Below, in pieces: positions 48,125-56,945 of a stretch of 64,000 nucleotides of DNA (position 1 is its first letter; each line of letters starts with the position of its first letter). This DNA comes from Chloroflexota bacterium (lineage in GTDB: Bacteria > Chloroflexota > Anaerolineae > UBA4142). The position numbers and the translations under genes were made by a program. The notes beneath the pieces were generated by a model. That model was not told where the DNA came from. It made no database searches and saw only the letters and a list, made by a program, of their open reading frames with translations. The stretch covers positions 21,673 to 85,672 of the forward strand of contig JACQYF010000122.1 in NCBI GenBank assembly GCA_016208315.1, in the 5' to 3' direction.

Positions 48125-49303
48125 ATGAGACCACTAGAGGGTATTCGCGTCCTGGATCTCTCACGGCTGCTGCCTGGCCCGTATGGCACAATGCTGCTCG
48201 CGGATTTGGGCGCAGAGGTTATCAAGATCGAAACGCCGGGTCTCGGCGATTACATGCGGCTGATTCCGCCGTTCGTCGAGGACTCCAACACCGGAACGAT
48301 GGTCAGCACGGCGTATTTGATGGTCAATCGCAATAAAAAGAGCGTCGCGCTGAATTTCCGTAACAAGCGCGGCAAGGAAATCCTCATGCGCCTCGCCCGC
48401 GATGTGGACGTCGTCTTCGAGACCTTTCGTCCCGGCGCGGCGCAGCGCTGGGGCATTGGCTATGAAGCGCTGCGCGCGATCAACCCGCGCATCGTTTACT
48501 GCTCGCTCAGCGGCTATGGGCAAGACGGACCTTACAAAGATCGCGCGGGACATGATTTGAACTATCTCGCGCTCACGGGCTTGCTCGCCGCGAACGGCGC
48601 GTCCGGCGGCCCGCCGATCCCGCCCGCGGCGCAAATTGCCGATCTCGGCGGCGGAATGCTCGCGGCGATTTCGATCTTGGCCGCGCTCGTCGGGCGAAAT
48701 CGGACCGGCGAAGGTCAATATCTCGACGTGAGCTTGTACGATGCCGCGCTGTCTTGGGCGGGTACGATGGTGGGCGCGGCCTATGTCGCCGGCAAGGAGC
48801 GCGCGCCGGGGCGGATGCAGTTGAATGGCGGCATGGCGTGCTATAACGTCTACGAAACGAAGGACGGCCAGTTCATCACGTTGGGCGCGATCGAGCCGCA
48901 CTTTTGGGCAGCGTTCTGCAAAGCGGTAGCGCGGCCAGACTTGGACGCGCGGCAGTTGGAGTTCGAAGCGATTCCTGAAGTGGCGGCCGTTTTCAAATCG
49001 CGCACGCGCGACGAGTGGCTCGAGATGTTCAAGACGATTGACGCGTGTATCGAGCCGGTCTGCGATTTCTCGACCGTGTTTGACAATCCGCAGGTCAAGC
49101 ATCGCGGGTTGATCGCGCAGCTCGACGTGCCGGGGATCGGCAAGGTCGCGCAGGTCGGCTCCGTGTTCGTGTTCGCCGAGCGTGGCAACGCGCCGCCGCC
49201 GCAGCAGGGCGAGCACACGCGGGAGGTGCTGGGGAGATTAGGGCTTGGAGAATTGGAGATTAGGGATTTGGAAGAGGCCGGGGTGATTAAGAGCGGGAAA
49301 TGA
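48125..49303 (+). CDS. CaiB/BaiF family CoA-transferase (racemase-like)
   Basis: Type III CoA-transferase superfamily protein, 392 residues. N-terminal PLEGIRVLDLSRLLPGPYGTMLLADLGAEVIKIE; catalytic Asp in DRAGHDLNYLALTG, where the GHD-NY context matches alpha-methylacyl-CoA racemases; C-terminal DNPQVKHRGLIAQL. It may epimerise branched acyl-CoA before oxidation or transfer CoA. The ATG at 48125 begins the conserved domain; no clear ribosome binding site is visible because a repeat array ends just upstream. Confidence 0.9.
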   Translation: MRPLEGIRVLDLSRLLPGPYGTMLLADLGAEVIKIETPGLGDYMRLIPPFVEDSNTGTMVSTAYLMVNRNKKSVALNFRNKRGKEILMRLARDVDVVFETFRPGAAQRWGIGYEALRAINPRIVYCSLSGYGQDGPYKDRAGHDLNYLALTGLLAANGASGGPPIPPAAQIADLGGGMLAAISILAALVGRNRTGEGQYLDVSLYDAALSWAGTMVGAAYVAGKERAPGRMQLNGGMACYNVYETKDGQFITLGAIEPHFWAAFCKAVARPDLDARQLEFEAIPEVAAVFKSRTRDEWLEMFKTIDACIEPVCDFSTVFDNPQVKHRGLIAQLDVPGIGKVAQVGSVFVFAERGNAPPPQQGEHTREVLGRLGLGELEIRDLEEAGVIKSGK

Positions 49304-49315
49304 GGGAACTATCGG

Positions 49316-49600
49316 TCACAATTTGCCTCGTTGTTCGATGATGATCTCGCTCAAAGGCTTACCGGGAATCTCCAACGGTTTCTGGCGGGGACGCTTACGT
49401 TTTGAAGCAGTTGGGTCTGGAAGCTGTACCAAACCTGTAGACGCGAGTGCCCGGAGAGTCCGCTCCCGCAATTCGTCCCTTGTTACTGTTGCGTTTTCCA
49501 ACTCCGTCAAGCCCAATTCTAAGATTTCCGGCAATTGTTCTTGATACGGGCGCAAGCGGTCAACCAATTTTTCCGGAATTTCAATTGTGATACTGCTCAT
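49316..49600 (-). CDS. Small antitoxin-like protein of unknown family
   Basis: 94 residues: SSITIEIPEKLVDRLRPYQEQLPEILELGL at the N-terminus suggests a beta-strand plus helix as in small DNA-binding antitoxins. The rest is charged (TRDELRERTLRALASTGL, ASKRKRPRQKPLEIPGKPL). GAGG precedes the ATG at 49600. No toxin gene is adjacent. It is antisense to, and wedged between, the CaiB-like and acyl-CoA dehydrogenase genes. Confidence 0.6.
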   Translation of the reverse strand: MSSITIEIPEKLVDRLRPYQEQLPEILELGLTELENATVTRDELRERTLRALASTGLVQLPDPTASKRKRPRQKPLEIPGKPLSEIIIEQRGKL

Positions 49601-49691
49601 CTCTCGCCTCACTTTCGCCTGAATTCTAGCACGCTTGGGTATACCTGTCAATGTAAATGGCTCGATTTAACCCGCTCTCAAAGGAGGAACC

Positions 49692-50855
49692 ATGATCGGC
49701 TTTGATTTTAGTGAAGAGCAGCAGCGATTGCAGGAAATGGCGCACGAGTTCGCCGAGAAGGAAATGCGTCCGGTCGCGGCGCATTACGACGAGACGGAAG
49801 AATTCCCCTGGCCCGTGCTGAGAAAGGCCAACGACGTCGGCTTGCTCACTTATGCGTTCCCGGAAGAGTACGGCGGCGCAGGCGTGCTGAGCCAGGTCAC
49901 CACCTGCCTGGTCACAGAAGAGTTGTTTTGGGGCTGCGCCGGAATCTCCACGGCGATGGGCGCGATCATGTTGGGCGCGCTGCCGATTCTGATCTCTGGC
50001 ACCGAAGCGCAAAAGAAAAAGTATCTCGGGATGCTGACCGAGACGCGGCCGGACGGCAATCCGCGGCTCGCCGCCTTCGCGCTGACCGAGCCGGATGCGG
50101 GGAGCGATGCCGCCGCGCTCAAGACGAGCGCGAAAAAGGTCAAAGGCGGCTGGGTCCTCAACGGCACCAAGCACTTTATCACGAACGGCGGCATCGCAGA
50201 CGTGTACACTGTCTACGCCACGCACGATCCCAGCCAGGGCGCGGACGGGATTGACTGCTTTATCGTCGAGGGTGGGTGGGACGGCGTCAAGCCGGGCAAG
50301 AAAGAAAAAAAGATGGGCATTCGCGCCTCGCACACGGCCCAGGTTCACTTTGAAGACGTGTTTGTCCCCGAAGAAAATCTTCTGGGCGCGGAAGGCGAGG
50401 GCTTTTTCGTCGCCATGCAAGTGCTCGACAAGTCGCGCCCGATGGTCGCGGTCGGCGCTGTGGGCATCGCCCGCGCAGCGTTCGAGGCGGCTCTGGCGTA
50501 CAGTCTGGAGCGCAAGCAGTTTGGCCGCCCGATCGCCAAGCAGCAAGCCATCGGTTTTATGCTGGCGGACATGGCAACCAAGATTGACGCCGCGCGTTTG
50601 CTGTGCCATCGTTCGGCCTGGCTCCTCGATCAAGACCTGCCCAGCATGAAAGAATCCTCGATGGCGAAATCGTATGCGCCGGACGTGGCGATGGAAGTGA
50701 CTACGGACGCGGTCCAGATTTTTGGCGGCGTCGGCTATACGCGCGAGTATCCCGTGGAGAAATGGATGCGCGACGCCAAGATCATGCAGATCTTTGAGGG
50801 CACGACCCAAATTCAAAAGTTGGTCATCTCGCGCTCGCTGATCGGGTTTGGGTAG
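49692..50855 (+). CDS. Acyl-CoA dehydrogenase
   Basis: FAD-dependent acyl-CoA dehydrogenase of 387 residues, first oxidation step of beta-oxidation or a related CoA-ester pathway. FAD/substrate motifs: FALTEPDAGSDAA, GTKHFITNGG, MGIRASHTAQVHFEDVFVP. The C-terminal part has LERKQFGRPIAKQQAIGFMLADM, VQIFGGVGYTREYPVEKWMRDAK and the catalytic-base region IMQIFEGTTQIQK. A perfect AAAGGAGG precedes the ATG. The stop codon begins a repeat array. No ETF genes are visible here. Confidence 0.95.
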   Translation: MIGFDFSEEQQRLQEMAHEFAEKEMRPVAAHYDETEEFPWPVLRKANDVGLLTYAFPEEYGGAGVLSQVTTCLVTEELFWGCAGISTAMGAIMLGALPILISGTEAQKKKYLGMLTETRPDGNPRLAAFALTEPDAGSDAAALKTSAKKVKGGWVLNGTKHFITNGGIADVYTVYATHDPSQGADGIDCFIVEGGWDGVKPGKKEKKMGIRASHTAQVHFEDVFVPEENLLGAEGEGFFVAMQVLDKSRPMVAVGAVGIARAAFEAALAYSLERKQFGRPIAKQQAIGFMLADMATKIDAARLLCHRSAWLLDQDLPSMKESSMAKSYAPDVAMEVTTDAVQIFGGVGYTREYPVEKWMRDAKIMQIFEGTTQIQKLVISRSLIGFG

Positions 50856-50986
50856 ACAAGTCAATTAGTCAATCGGTCAATCAGTCAATTAGTCGGGCAG
50901 TCGCAGTGACACTGCCCGACTATTTCATTATTCCACTAATTGACTATTCGACTAATTGACTACTCGACTACATGACTACCCATTCG
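50853..50986. repeat. Palindromic array (family D)
   Basis: TAGACAAGTCAATTAGTCAATCGGTCAATCAG units face CTAATTGACTATTCGACTAATTGACTACTCG around a CGGGCAGTCGCAGTG/CACTGCCCGAC centre. It begins at the stop of the acyl-CoA dehydrogenase. Confidence 0.78.
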
Positions 50987-50990
50987 AATA

Positions 50991-51019
50991 TTGCCTTGTA
51001 GCTGGAATCTGGGTATAAT
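50991..51019 (+). promoter_or_regulatory. Promoter of the sensor kinase/regulator pair
   Basis: TTGCCT (50991-50996), 17 bases, TATAAT (51014-51019), about 70 bases before the kinase ATG. Confidence 0.7.
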
Positions 51020-51095
51020 TTTTGTAGGAGGTGTGATGCGATGCTCCAAATAGCTCACCGGTCGCGCTGTTCCTAGCCGCTTTCAAGGAAACGCC

Positions 51096-53713
51096 ATGTC
51101 CGAATCCAGCAAAGACGCGGAGATGCAGCAGCTCGAACAGCGTTTAGGCGAATTACAGGCGCTGATCCAGGTGATCGGCCGGATCAACCGGTCGCTCCAA
51201 GTTGACGACGTCCTGCAAGCCAGCCAGGATGGAATTCTGCGCGTGCTCGAAGGTAGGTTCGGCTGCTTTCTGCTAATTGATCTGCCGGCGCGCCAACTTG
51301 AATTGGCGCACGCCGAGACGCTCCCCCCCATTCTCGGCGAAAGTCTCCGACTCCTCGTTCGCGATTTTCAATTTCCGCCGCCCGACGTCGAGCCGGAAAA
51401 TCCAGTGAGCTTGATCGCCGCGCTGGGCGAACGCGTGCGCGAGGTCCTCCAAGCATACACTTCCGAATCGGCCGCGTTGATCCCGCTGACGTCGCGCCAG
51501 CGCCCAGTCGGCATCCTCGTCGTCGGAGTCGGCACGCCGCGCGTGCTCATGCCCCTGAGCATTGATCTGTTGATGTTCATCGGGGAGCAAGTGGGTATGG
51601 CGATTGAGAACGCGCGCCTGCACGCCTCACAGGAGCGCTCGATTGCCACGCTGGACCGCCGCAATCTCGAACTGCGAACCCTCAATGCCATCGGCAACAT
51701 CCTCAGTCATCCCCTTGAAATCGTCCGGGCCCTTTATCAAGTCTGTGAACAGATTACTCCGATCACCGGCATGGAGAGCGCCGCGATTTTGCTGGCCGAC
51801 GAAAACCAGGAAAGGTTGGTCCTGACGGCGTATCACAGCGTTGAGGCGGAACTGCTCTCGGAGGCGTATCAAGTTGGATTGGACGATCCGATGGCGCGCG
51901 CTATCGCCGTTGAGGGGCAGGTCTTCGCCGCCGACGATGTGATGATGGACCAAGTCCCGAGCTTTGCCGGTCCACGCCGCGCCGGATACCATGCCGGCAT
52001 CGGCGTCCCCATCAAGCTGCGCGGCAAGCCCATCGGCGCGATGTTCGTGGGCAGCAAAACGCTCATGCGCTATGAAAAAGCCGATGTGGACCTGATGGTC
52101 AACATCGGCGAGCGCATCGGCATGGCCCTGGAGAACCACAATCTCTATGCCGATTTGCGGCGGCGCGTGAGCGAGCTGGACGGTCTGGCGCAATTGAGCG
52201 CGGCGGGCACCTCCAGTCTGGACCCGCAGGCCATTTCCCAAATCGCCGTCGAATGGACCAAGAAACTATTAGAGAGCGACCTGTGCAGCATCCGCCTGCT
52301 GGATGACGGGCGCTTGCGGCTCGGCGCCGTGTTGGGGCAGAGCGAAGGTCTTCCGCCGCTCGAACACTTGAATCGAGGCGATGTGAGCGAATCCATTTTG
52401 AGCGCTCGCGCGCCCGTAATCGTGACCGATGTGGCCCAGGACTCCAGGATCGAACCCAACCTGCGCGACTATATGGTTGCGAATCGGGTGCATACCGTCC
52501 TGGCCGCGCCGCTCCCCACGCCGGCCGGCCGCATCGGTTTCATCACCGTGTCCCATTCGCATCCGCACGCGTGGCAACAGCACGAGATTGACCTGCTGCA
52601 AACGATCGCTAACCAGACTGCCAACGCGATTCACAACGCGCAGCTTTTCCAGACCGTGCTCGGCGAACAGCGCAAAGTGCAAGCCATTTTCGACAGCGGG
52701 ATCAGCGGCCTGTTCGCGACGGATGCGGACGGGCGCATCGTCATGTTCAATCGCGCGGCCGAACGCATCACCGGCTGGACCGCGTTCGAAATTCACGGCA
52801 AAAAATGGGCCGACGTTTTTGTGGACGCGACGGACCCTCAGCCCGTCAAGCCGCTCATCAACGAGGCCCTCTTGCGAAAGCAAACGATTTACGTGGCGGA
52901 CGGCCGCAAGCTTCAAACGCGCGATGGCCGCGTCATCCCGGTCGCCAAAGCCGTTGCGCCGCTGATGGACGAAAATGGAATCGTGACCGGCGCCGTGGGC
53001 GCATTTTGGGACCTGACACGCGAAAAGGCCGCGGAGCAAACTCGCGAGAATTTCTTGGAGATGGTCGCGCACCAAATGCGTAACCCGCTGACCGTTCTGG
53101 GCAGCGCGCTCGAGCTATTGGATGGCGCCAGACTCACCAAAAAGCGCCGCCAGGAGATGTACGAGTTGGTCAAGAGCCAAGCCGAACGGCTCAAAAAGTT
53201 CTCGCAGCAGTTCTTGGATCTGGAAAAGGCCCTCCACTCGGGCCGGCCAGTGGAGTGCAAATCCGTCTCAGTGACCGACCTGGTTCATAAGCTCGTCGGG
53301 GAATTTGCGGCCCTTCACCGCCACCATGACTTTAGCGTCGAATGTCCCCAACCCGCTCCCTTGGTCTACGCCGATCCGGATCGCGTGGATAACGTCTTGC
53401 GGAATCTGCTGGACAATGCGGTGACCTACTCGGACGCGGGGACGCATATCCTCATCTCAATCAGCGCACAAGAGAGCGACAACACGGTGGATATCGCCGT
53501 GCAGGACGAAGGCATAGGCATTCCGTTCGCGGAGCAGGGTCGTATCTTCGACGCGTTCTATCGCGCCACCTCGCCGGAAGGACGCCACACGTATGGACAC
53601 GGCTTTGGGCTATACGTGGCGCGCCAGATGGCGCGGCAGATGGGCGGCGACATTCAATTTACGAGTCGCGAGCATGAAGGCAGCACGTTCCATTTCATCC
53701 TGCGGAGGCCTGA

Positions 53714-53717
<4 letters not shown>
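51096..53717 (+). CDS. Multi-GAF/PAS sensor histidine kinase
   Basis: Soluble sensor kinase of 873 residues. An N-terminal coiled coil leads into three GAF domains (about 35-180, 200-345, 360-520), a PAS domain (about 525-645, FDSGISGLFATDADGRIVMF) and HisKA with phospho-His659 (FLEMVAHQMRNPLTVL). It ends with an HATPase domain (LRNLLDNAVTYSD, QDEGIGIPFAEQGRIFDAFY, GHGFGLYVARQMA). The stop overlaps the start of the response regulator (ATGA), so the two form a translationally coupled two-component system. The signal is unknown; GAF/PAS suggests small molecules, redox or light. Confidence 0.92.
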
Positions 53718-54415
<698 letters not shown>

Positions 54416-54418
54416 GGC

Positions 54419-54593
54419 AATGAGCCAATTGACCAATTGACCAATGAGCCAAACTGCTCGCTCTTGCGCTTGATTTGGTTATTGGCAATAGGACGCAAGT
54501 TGCTCTTTGTTGACGGCGGCATCCCCATGCCGCCGTCAATGGTTTGATTTGGCTCATTGGCCCATTGGGCAATTGGCTCATTGATCAACCCCC
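54419..54593. repeat. Nested palindromic array (family D variant)
   Basis: Outer units AATGAGCCAATTGACCAATTGACC and TTGGCTCATTGGCCCATTGGGCAATTGGCTCATTG surround an inner perfect hairpin TTGACGGCGGCAT/ATGCCGCCGTCAA (54510-54539). It lies between the convergent response regulator and glyA genes and may end both transcripts. Confidence 0.7.
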
Positions 54594-55837
54594 GGCATCG
54601 GGTATTTGCTCGCAAAGGCGCCGACCGCTTCACGCACGCGCGCATGGAGCGCGGTATCGTCCAGGCGCGAGACCACGTCCGCGATCCAATCCCCGACCTG
54701 GCGCATGTCGTTCTCTTTCATGCCGCGCGTCGTGAGCGCGGGCGTCCCGAGGCGAATGCCGCTCGTCACCGTCGCCGGGAGCGGGTCGAACGGGATGAGG
54801 TTCTTGTTGCAGGTGATGCCCACAGTCTGCAAGGTGTTGGCCGCGTCTTTGCCCGTGACCTTTTTCGGCGTCAAGTCAACGAGGAGCAAATGGTTGTCGG
54901 TCCCGCCCGACACCAGGCGCACGCCGCGCGCTTCCAGTTGCCGACCCAGCGCTTTGGCGTTTGCGACGATTTGCTTTTGATAATCCACGAACGAGGGCTG
55001 TAGCGCTTCGTACAGCGCAACCGCTTTGCCGGCGATCACGTGCTCGAGGGGGCCCCCTTGCGTGCCGGGAAAGATCGCCTTGTCCACGGCTTTGGCGTAT
55101 TCCAAAGTCGAGAGAATCATCCCGCCGCGTGGACCGCGCAGCGTCTTGTGTGTGGTCGTGGTGACCACCTCAGCGACCGGAACCGGACTGGGGTGCTGAT
55201 TCGTCGCGACGAGTCCGGCGATATGGGCGATGTCTACCATGAGCTTGGCTCCCACGGTTTTGGCGATCGCGCTCAATTGGTCGAAATCAATGATGCGCGG
55301 ATACGCGGTCGCGCCGGCGACGATGAGTTTGGGATGGTGCTCCTCGGCGAGCTGGGCAATCTCTTCATAGTCGAGGGTTTCGGTTTCCTTGTTGACGCCG
55401 TAGCCGACAAAGTGATACAACTGGCCCGAGAGGTTCACGGGCGCGCCGTGCGTGAGATGTCCGCCTTGCGCGAGACTCATCGCCAGGATCGTATCGCCCG
55501 GCTGGACCAGCGCGACGTACGCGCCGAGGTTGGCCTGCGAGCCGGAATGGGGCTGGACGTTGGCGTGCTGCGCGCCAAAGAGTTGCTTGGCGCGCGCGAT
55601 CGCCAAAGATTCCGCTTGATCCACGAATTCGCAGCCGTTGTAATACCGTTTGGCCGGGTATCCTTCGGCGTATTTGTTCGTCAGGACCGAGCCGACTGCT
55701 TGCAGCACTGCGCTGCTGGCGTAATTTTCCGAGGCGATCAGTTCGAGGCCTTCCTTCTGCCGTCGTCGTTCGCGTTCGACAATCGCCGCGATTTCCGGGT
55801 CCACTTGGGCGAGTGGGGAGAGATTCGTCGTTTCCAT
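54578..55837 (-). CDS. glyA: Serine hydroxymethyltransferase
   Basis: PLP enzyme of 419 residues, normal length, interconverting serine and glycine with tetrahydrofolate. Motifs: [60 protein letters not shown] lysine in [14 protein letters not shown], and [10 protein letters not shown] near the C-terminus. The ATG at 55837 follows AAAGGAG; the longer frame overlaps the promoter. The 3' end reaches into the repeat array. Confidence 0.97.
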   Translation of the reverse strand: METTNLSPLAQVDPEIAAIVERERRRQKEGLELIASENYASSAVLQAVGSVLTNKYAEGYPAKRYYNGCEFVDQAESLAIARAKQLFGAQHANVQPHSGSQANLGAYVALVQPGDTILAMSLAQGGHLTHGAPVNLSGQLYHFVGYGVNKETETLDYEEIAQLAEEHHPKLIVAGATAYPRIIDFDQLSAIAKTVGAKLMVDIAHIAGLVATNQHPSPVPVAEVVTTTTHKTLRGPRGGMILSTLEYAKAVDKAIFPGTQGGPLEHVIAGKAVALYEALQPSFVDYQKQIVANAKALGRQLEARGVRLVSGGTDNHLLLVDLTPKKVTGKDAANTLQTVGITCNKNLIPFDPLPATVTSGIRLGTPALTTRGMKENDMRQVGDWIADVVSRLDDTALHARVREAVGAFASKYPMPGVDQ

Positions 55838-55883
55838 TGGGATTGCTCCTTTGCGAATTGGGCGCGTGAAAAATGCCGAAACG

Positions 55884-55912
55884 AGTATAGCACACGGGCA
55901 AGGATAGTTCAA
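55884..55912 (-). promoter_or_regulatory. Promoter of glyA
   Basis: On the minus strand TTGAAC (55907-55912), 17 bases, TATACT (55884-55889), back to back with the tRNA promoter. Confidence 0.75.
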
Positions 55913-55919
55913 GTTACGT

Positions 55920-55948
55920 TTGACTAATTCGCGCCTCTTTGCTATACT
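55920..55948 (+). promoter_or_regulatory. Promoter of the tRNA cluster
   Basis: TTGACT (55920-55925), 17 bases, TATACT (55943-55948), about 15 bases before the first tRNA. Confidence 0.78.
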
Positions 55949-55963
55949 ATGTGGCGTCGGTGA

Positions 55964-56047
55964 GGAGGAGTGCCGGAGTGGACGAACGGCGCCGCCTTGA
56001 AAGCGGATGGGCGATGAGCCACGGAGGTTCGAATCCTTCCTCCTCCG
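55964..56047 (+). tRNA. tRNA-Ser (TGA)
   Basis: Acceptor GGAGGAG pairs with CTCCTCC, with discriminator G. The anticodon loop CTTGAAA gives anticodon TGA. A long variable arm and T-arm GGAGG-TTCGAAT-CCTTC are present. 84 bases; CCA is not encoded. Confidence 0.96.
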
Positions 56048-56052
56048 CTGGG

Positions 56053-56137
56053 GCTGGAAGTTAGAAATTGGAAGTTAGAAGTTAGAATGCCGAGTCCACG
56101 AGGTTTTCCAACCTCCAATTTCCAACGTCCAATTTCC
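56053..56137. repeat. Palindromic array (family G) between tRNAs
   Basis: GGAAGTTAGAAATTGGAAGTTAGAAG faces CCAACCTCCAATTTCCAACGTCCAATTTCC. Hairpin-forming, unrelated in sequence to the other families. Confidence 0.65.
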
Positions 56138-56143
56138 GAGTTT

Positions 56144-56238
56144 GGAGGGGTCGCATAGCCCGGTCTAGTGCGGTCGCCTGCTAAGTGACTGTAGGGGCTT
56201 TAAAACCTCTACCGCGGGTTCAAATCCCGCCCCCTCCG
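56144..56238 (+). tRNA. tRNA-Ser (GCT)
   Basis: Acceptor GGAGGGG/CCCCTCC; anticodon loop CTGCTAA gives GCT; long variable arm; T-arm GCGGG-TTCAAAT-CCCGC; discriminator G. 95 bases. Confidence 0.96.
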
Positions 56239-56338
56239 CCTTTCCAATTTCAGATTGCAGATTGCAGATTTTCGATTTAGGACTGCGTGAAATCTGAAAT
56301 CCTAAATCTGAAATCCTAAATCTGAAGTCTGAAATTGA
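56239..56338. repeat. Palindromic array (family E) between tRNAs
   Basis: CCAATTTCAGATTGCAGATTGCAG faces AAATCTGAAATCCTAAATCTG units, as in the array at 45587-45690. Confidence 0.7.
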
Positions 56339-56341
56339 AAA

Positions 56342-56415
56342 CTCCCCGTAGCGCAATTGGATAGCGCGCAGCCCTGCGGAGGCTGAGGTTGCGAGTTCGA
56401 GCCTCGCCGGGGAGG
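56342..56415 (+). tRNA. tRNA-Arg (GCG)
   Basis: Acceptor CTCCCCG/CGGGGAG; D-arm GCGC...GCGC; anticodon stem CAGCC/GGCTG with loop CTGCGGA, giving anticodon GCG; T-arm GCGAG-TTCGAGC-CTCGC; discriminator G. 74 bases. Most bacteria read CGC with ACG (inosine), so a G34 form is less usual. Confidence 0.93.
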
Positions 56416-56425
56416 CACCGAATAG

Positions 56426-56454
56426 CGCCGAGTCGCTTTGCGACTCGGCGTTTT
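56426..56454 (+). terminator. Terminator of the tRNA cluster
   Basis: 11-bp stem CGCCGAGTCGC/GCGACTCGGCG with a TTT loop and TTTT tail, ten bases after tRNA-Arg. Confidence 0.88.
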
Positions 56455-56478
56455 CGCGAGTGAGGTTTGGAGTTGGCG

Positions 56479-56919
56479 ATGACGAGATTCTTTCAAGATG
56501 TGCGCCGTTTGCAAATTCTGAGCGCCGTGCTCGCCGCGATCGGAGTCGTTGATTCGGCGTATTTGTGGTACACCAAACTCACTCTCTCTTCCATCATGTG
56601 CGGCATCGGCGAATGCGACGTGGTCAACGCCAGCCCGTATTCGTCCATCGCCGGCATTCCGGTCGCGGCGCTGGGCTTACTGGGATACGCCGCACTTTTG
56701 GCGCTCGCGCTGTGGCCGCTTGCCGCGCCGGAGACCGCGCCGTATTGGCTGCTCGATCTGCGACTATTCATCGCGGGATTGGGATGGCTCTTTGCCGCGT
56801 ATCTCACCGCGCTGGAATTGTTCGTCATCCACGCGATCTGAATTTGGTGCGTGCTGCAGGCTGCGGCCATCACCGGGATTGTGCTGGGGTTGATTGTGGA
56901 ACGACGGGTAAACGGATAA
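56479..56919 (+). CDS. Vitamin K epoxide reductase family protein, probable selenoprotein
   Basis: Integral membrane thiol oxidase of the VKOR family, expected to reoxidise disulfide-forming partners using quinone. From ATG 56479 the frame gives four helices' worth of VKOR. The loop cysteines are seen as MCGIGECDVVNASPYSSI, followed by AGIPVAALGLLGYAALLAL. The active-site helix FVIHAI is interrupted by TGA at 56839-56841. Reading it as residue 121 gives U-I-W-C, the family's C-x-W-C motif, then VLQAAAITGIVLGLIVERR and TAA at 56919. A SECIS-like hairpin starts 11 bases after the TGA. If the TGA is a true stop, the product lacks its active site. Confidence 0.75.
56853..56867 (+). promoter_or_regulatory. 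SECIS-like hairpin downstream of the in-frame TGA
   Basis: GCTGCA-GGC-TGCGGC, a six-pair stem (one T-G) with a GGC loop. It starts 11 bases after the TGA, the spacing of the E. coli fdhF upper stem, whose apex reads GCAGGTCTGC. GGTG (56846-56849) and CACC (56871-56874) can extend the stem below. Confidence 0.6.
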
Positions 56920-56938
56920 GGGCGGGGTGACCCCGCCC
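56920..56938. terminator. Hairpin between the VKOR and typA genes
   Basis: 9-bp stem GGGCGGGGT/ACCCCGCCC around one base, directly after the TAA at 56919 and before the typA stop. Its position supports the longer, read-through form of the VKOR gene. Confidence 0.65.
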
Positions 56939-56945
56939 CTACATA

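Noticed and set aside
55964-56238. tRNA-Sec among the long-variable-arm tRNAs near the VKOR gene
   Set aside because: Anticodons are TGA and GCT, not TCA, and the acceptor stems are seven pairs; both are ordinary tRNA-Ser.
56165-56514. Minus-strand frames across the tRNA-Ser/tRNA-Arg region
   Set aside because: They are read through tRNA genes and repeats and contain no protein-like sequence.
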